DNA of 5,729 nt from CAVPEW01 sp050247895 (GTDB lineage: Bacteria; Actinomycetota; Acidimicrobiia; Acidimicrobiales; VFJN01). A program made the translations under genes and the position numbers. The notes below the pieces were generated by a model, which was not told the DNA's origin, searched no databases, and saw only the letters and a list, made by a program, of their open reading frames with translations. Shown here in pieces: positions 5,643 through 5,729 of the stretch (its first letter is position 1; every line of letters starts with the position of its first letter). Where the stretch lies: positions 1 through 5,729 of the forward strand of contig JBFWTJ010000246.1 in assembly GCA_050247895.1 (NCBI GenBank), read 5' to 3'.

Positions 5643-5708
5643 GTGGACGCTGCGCTCAAGGCCCTCGCCGAGCCGCGCCGCCGGGCGATCCTCCGGCTGG
5701 TGTGGTAG
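5643..5708 (+). pseudogene. ArsR-family regulator, 5' fragment, broken near 5702
   Basis: From GTG 5643 the frame reads VDAALKALAEPRRRAILRLV and then W and TAG (5706-5708). The first twenty residues are the classical opening helix of ArsR/SmtB repressors (LKALAEPxRRxILxLL), of which about 100 residues are normally found. The match stops after the GTG codon at 5700-5702. The following bases are AT-richer than everything before and carry an in-frame stop. So the gene is interrupted (by a mobile element edge) or the last bases are an assembly junction at the contig end. In its intact form it would repress itself and probably the divergent VOC gene; AHSA1/SRPBCC genes often follow such regulators. 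Reading to the window end cannot decide between these cases. Confidence 0.7.
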
Positions 5709-5729
5709 ATTTTGATTCGGGGGACAACG
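5703..5729. other. Lower-GC tail of unknown origin at the window end
   Basis: The last bases (GGTAGATTTTGATTCGGGGG and on to the edge) are about half G+C against roughly three quarters in the genes. They carry no continuation of the ArsR frame. They could be the edge of an insertion sequence or other element, or an artefact of contig ends. Too short to identify. Confidence 0.4.

Noticed and set aside
1..5729. CRISPR array, tRNA, rRNA, attachment sites or complete insertion sequence
   Set aside because: No regularly spaced repeats, no cloverleaf-like segment, no transposase reading frame and no flanking terminal repeats were seen.

Overview
The window is very GC-rich with almost exclusively G/C third codon positions, and its genes have the character of an actinomycete (Actinomycetota). 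The ATP-grasp/His-swivel gene, the actinobacterial-type rifamycin-associated element (RAE) in front of it, and a probable leaderless GTG start near the right edge all fit that group. Genus cannot be told from the sequence.

Layout, left to right: (1) the 3' end of a CsoR/FrmR-type (DUF156) metal- or ligand-sensing repressor on + (2-160); (2) a small VOC-fold protein on - (255-641) with its own promoter; (3) the main gene, an 878-residue rifampicin phosphotransferase (rph) on - (707-3343); (4) a compact divergent regulatory region (3344-3531) holding a 16/19 match to the RAE palindrome; (5) on +, a second VOC protein (3532-3948) followed 41 bases later by a 298-residue protein of the terpenoid-cyclase/prenyltransferase alpha-alpha barrel type (3990-4886); (6) a convergent spacer with a GC hairpin; (7) on -, a PhnB-type VOC protein (5053-5538); (8) a divergent spacer with a 34-base dyad operator overlapping a TTGACA promoter, which drives an ArsR-family gene on + that is broken after 20 recognisable codons (5643-5708). 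The last ~29 bases are of distinctly lower GC and do not continue the ArsR reading.

How the parts work together: Rph should inactivate rifamycins by transferring the beta-phosphate of ATP to the drug's ansa-bridge 21-hydroxyl. The RAE implies that rifamycin induces it. Because the RAE lies between divergent genes and overlaps a plausible -35 for the + strand VOC gene, the VOC/cyclase-fold pair may share that induction; this is inference. Three VOC-fold genes lie within 5.7 kb around an antibiotic-modifying enzyme, which is suggestive since the VOC fold includes drug-binding and drug-modifying resistance proteins, but VOC genes are abundant in soil actinomycetes and none here has an assignable substrate. 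The right end is a separate ArsR-VOC divergent unit, apparently interrupted by a mobile-element edge or an assembly junction.
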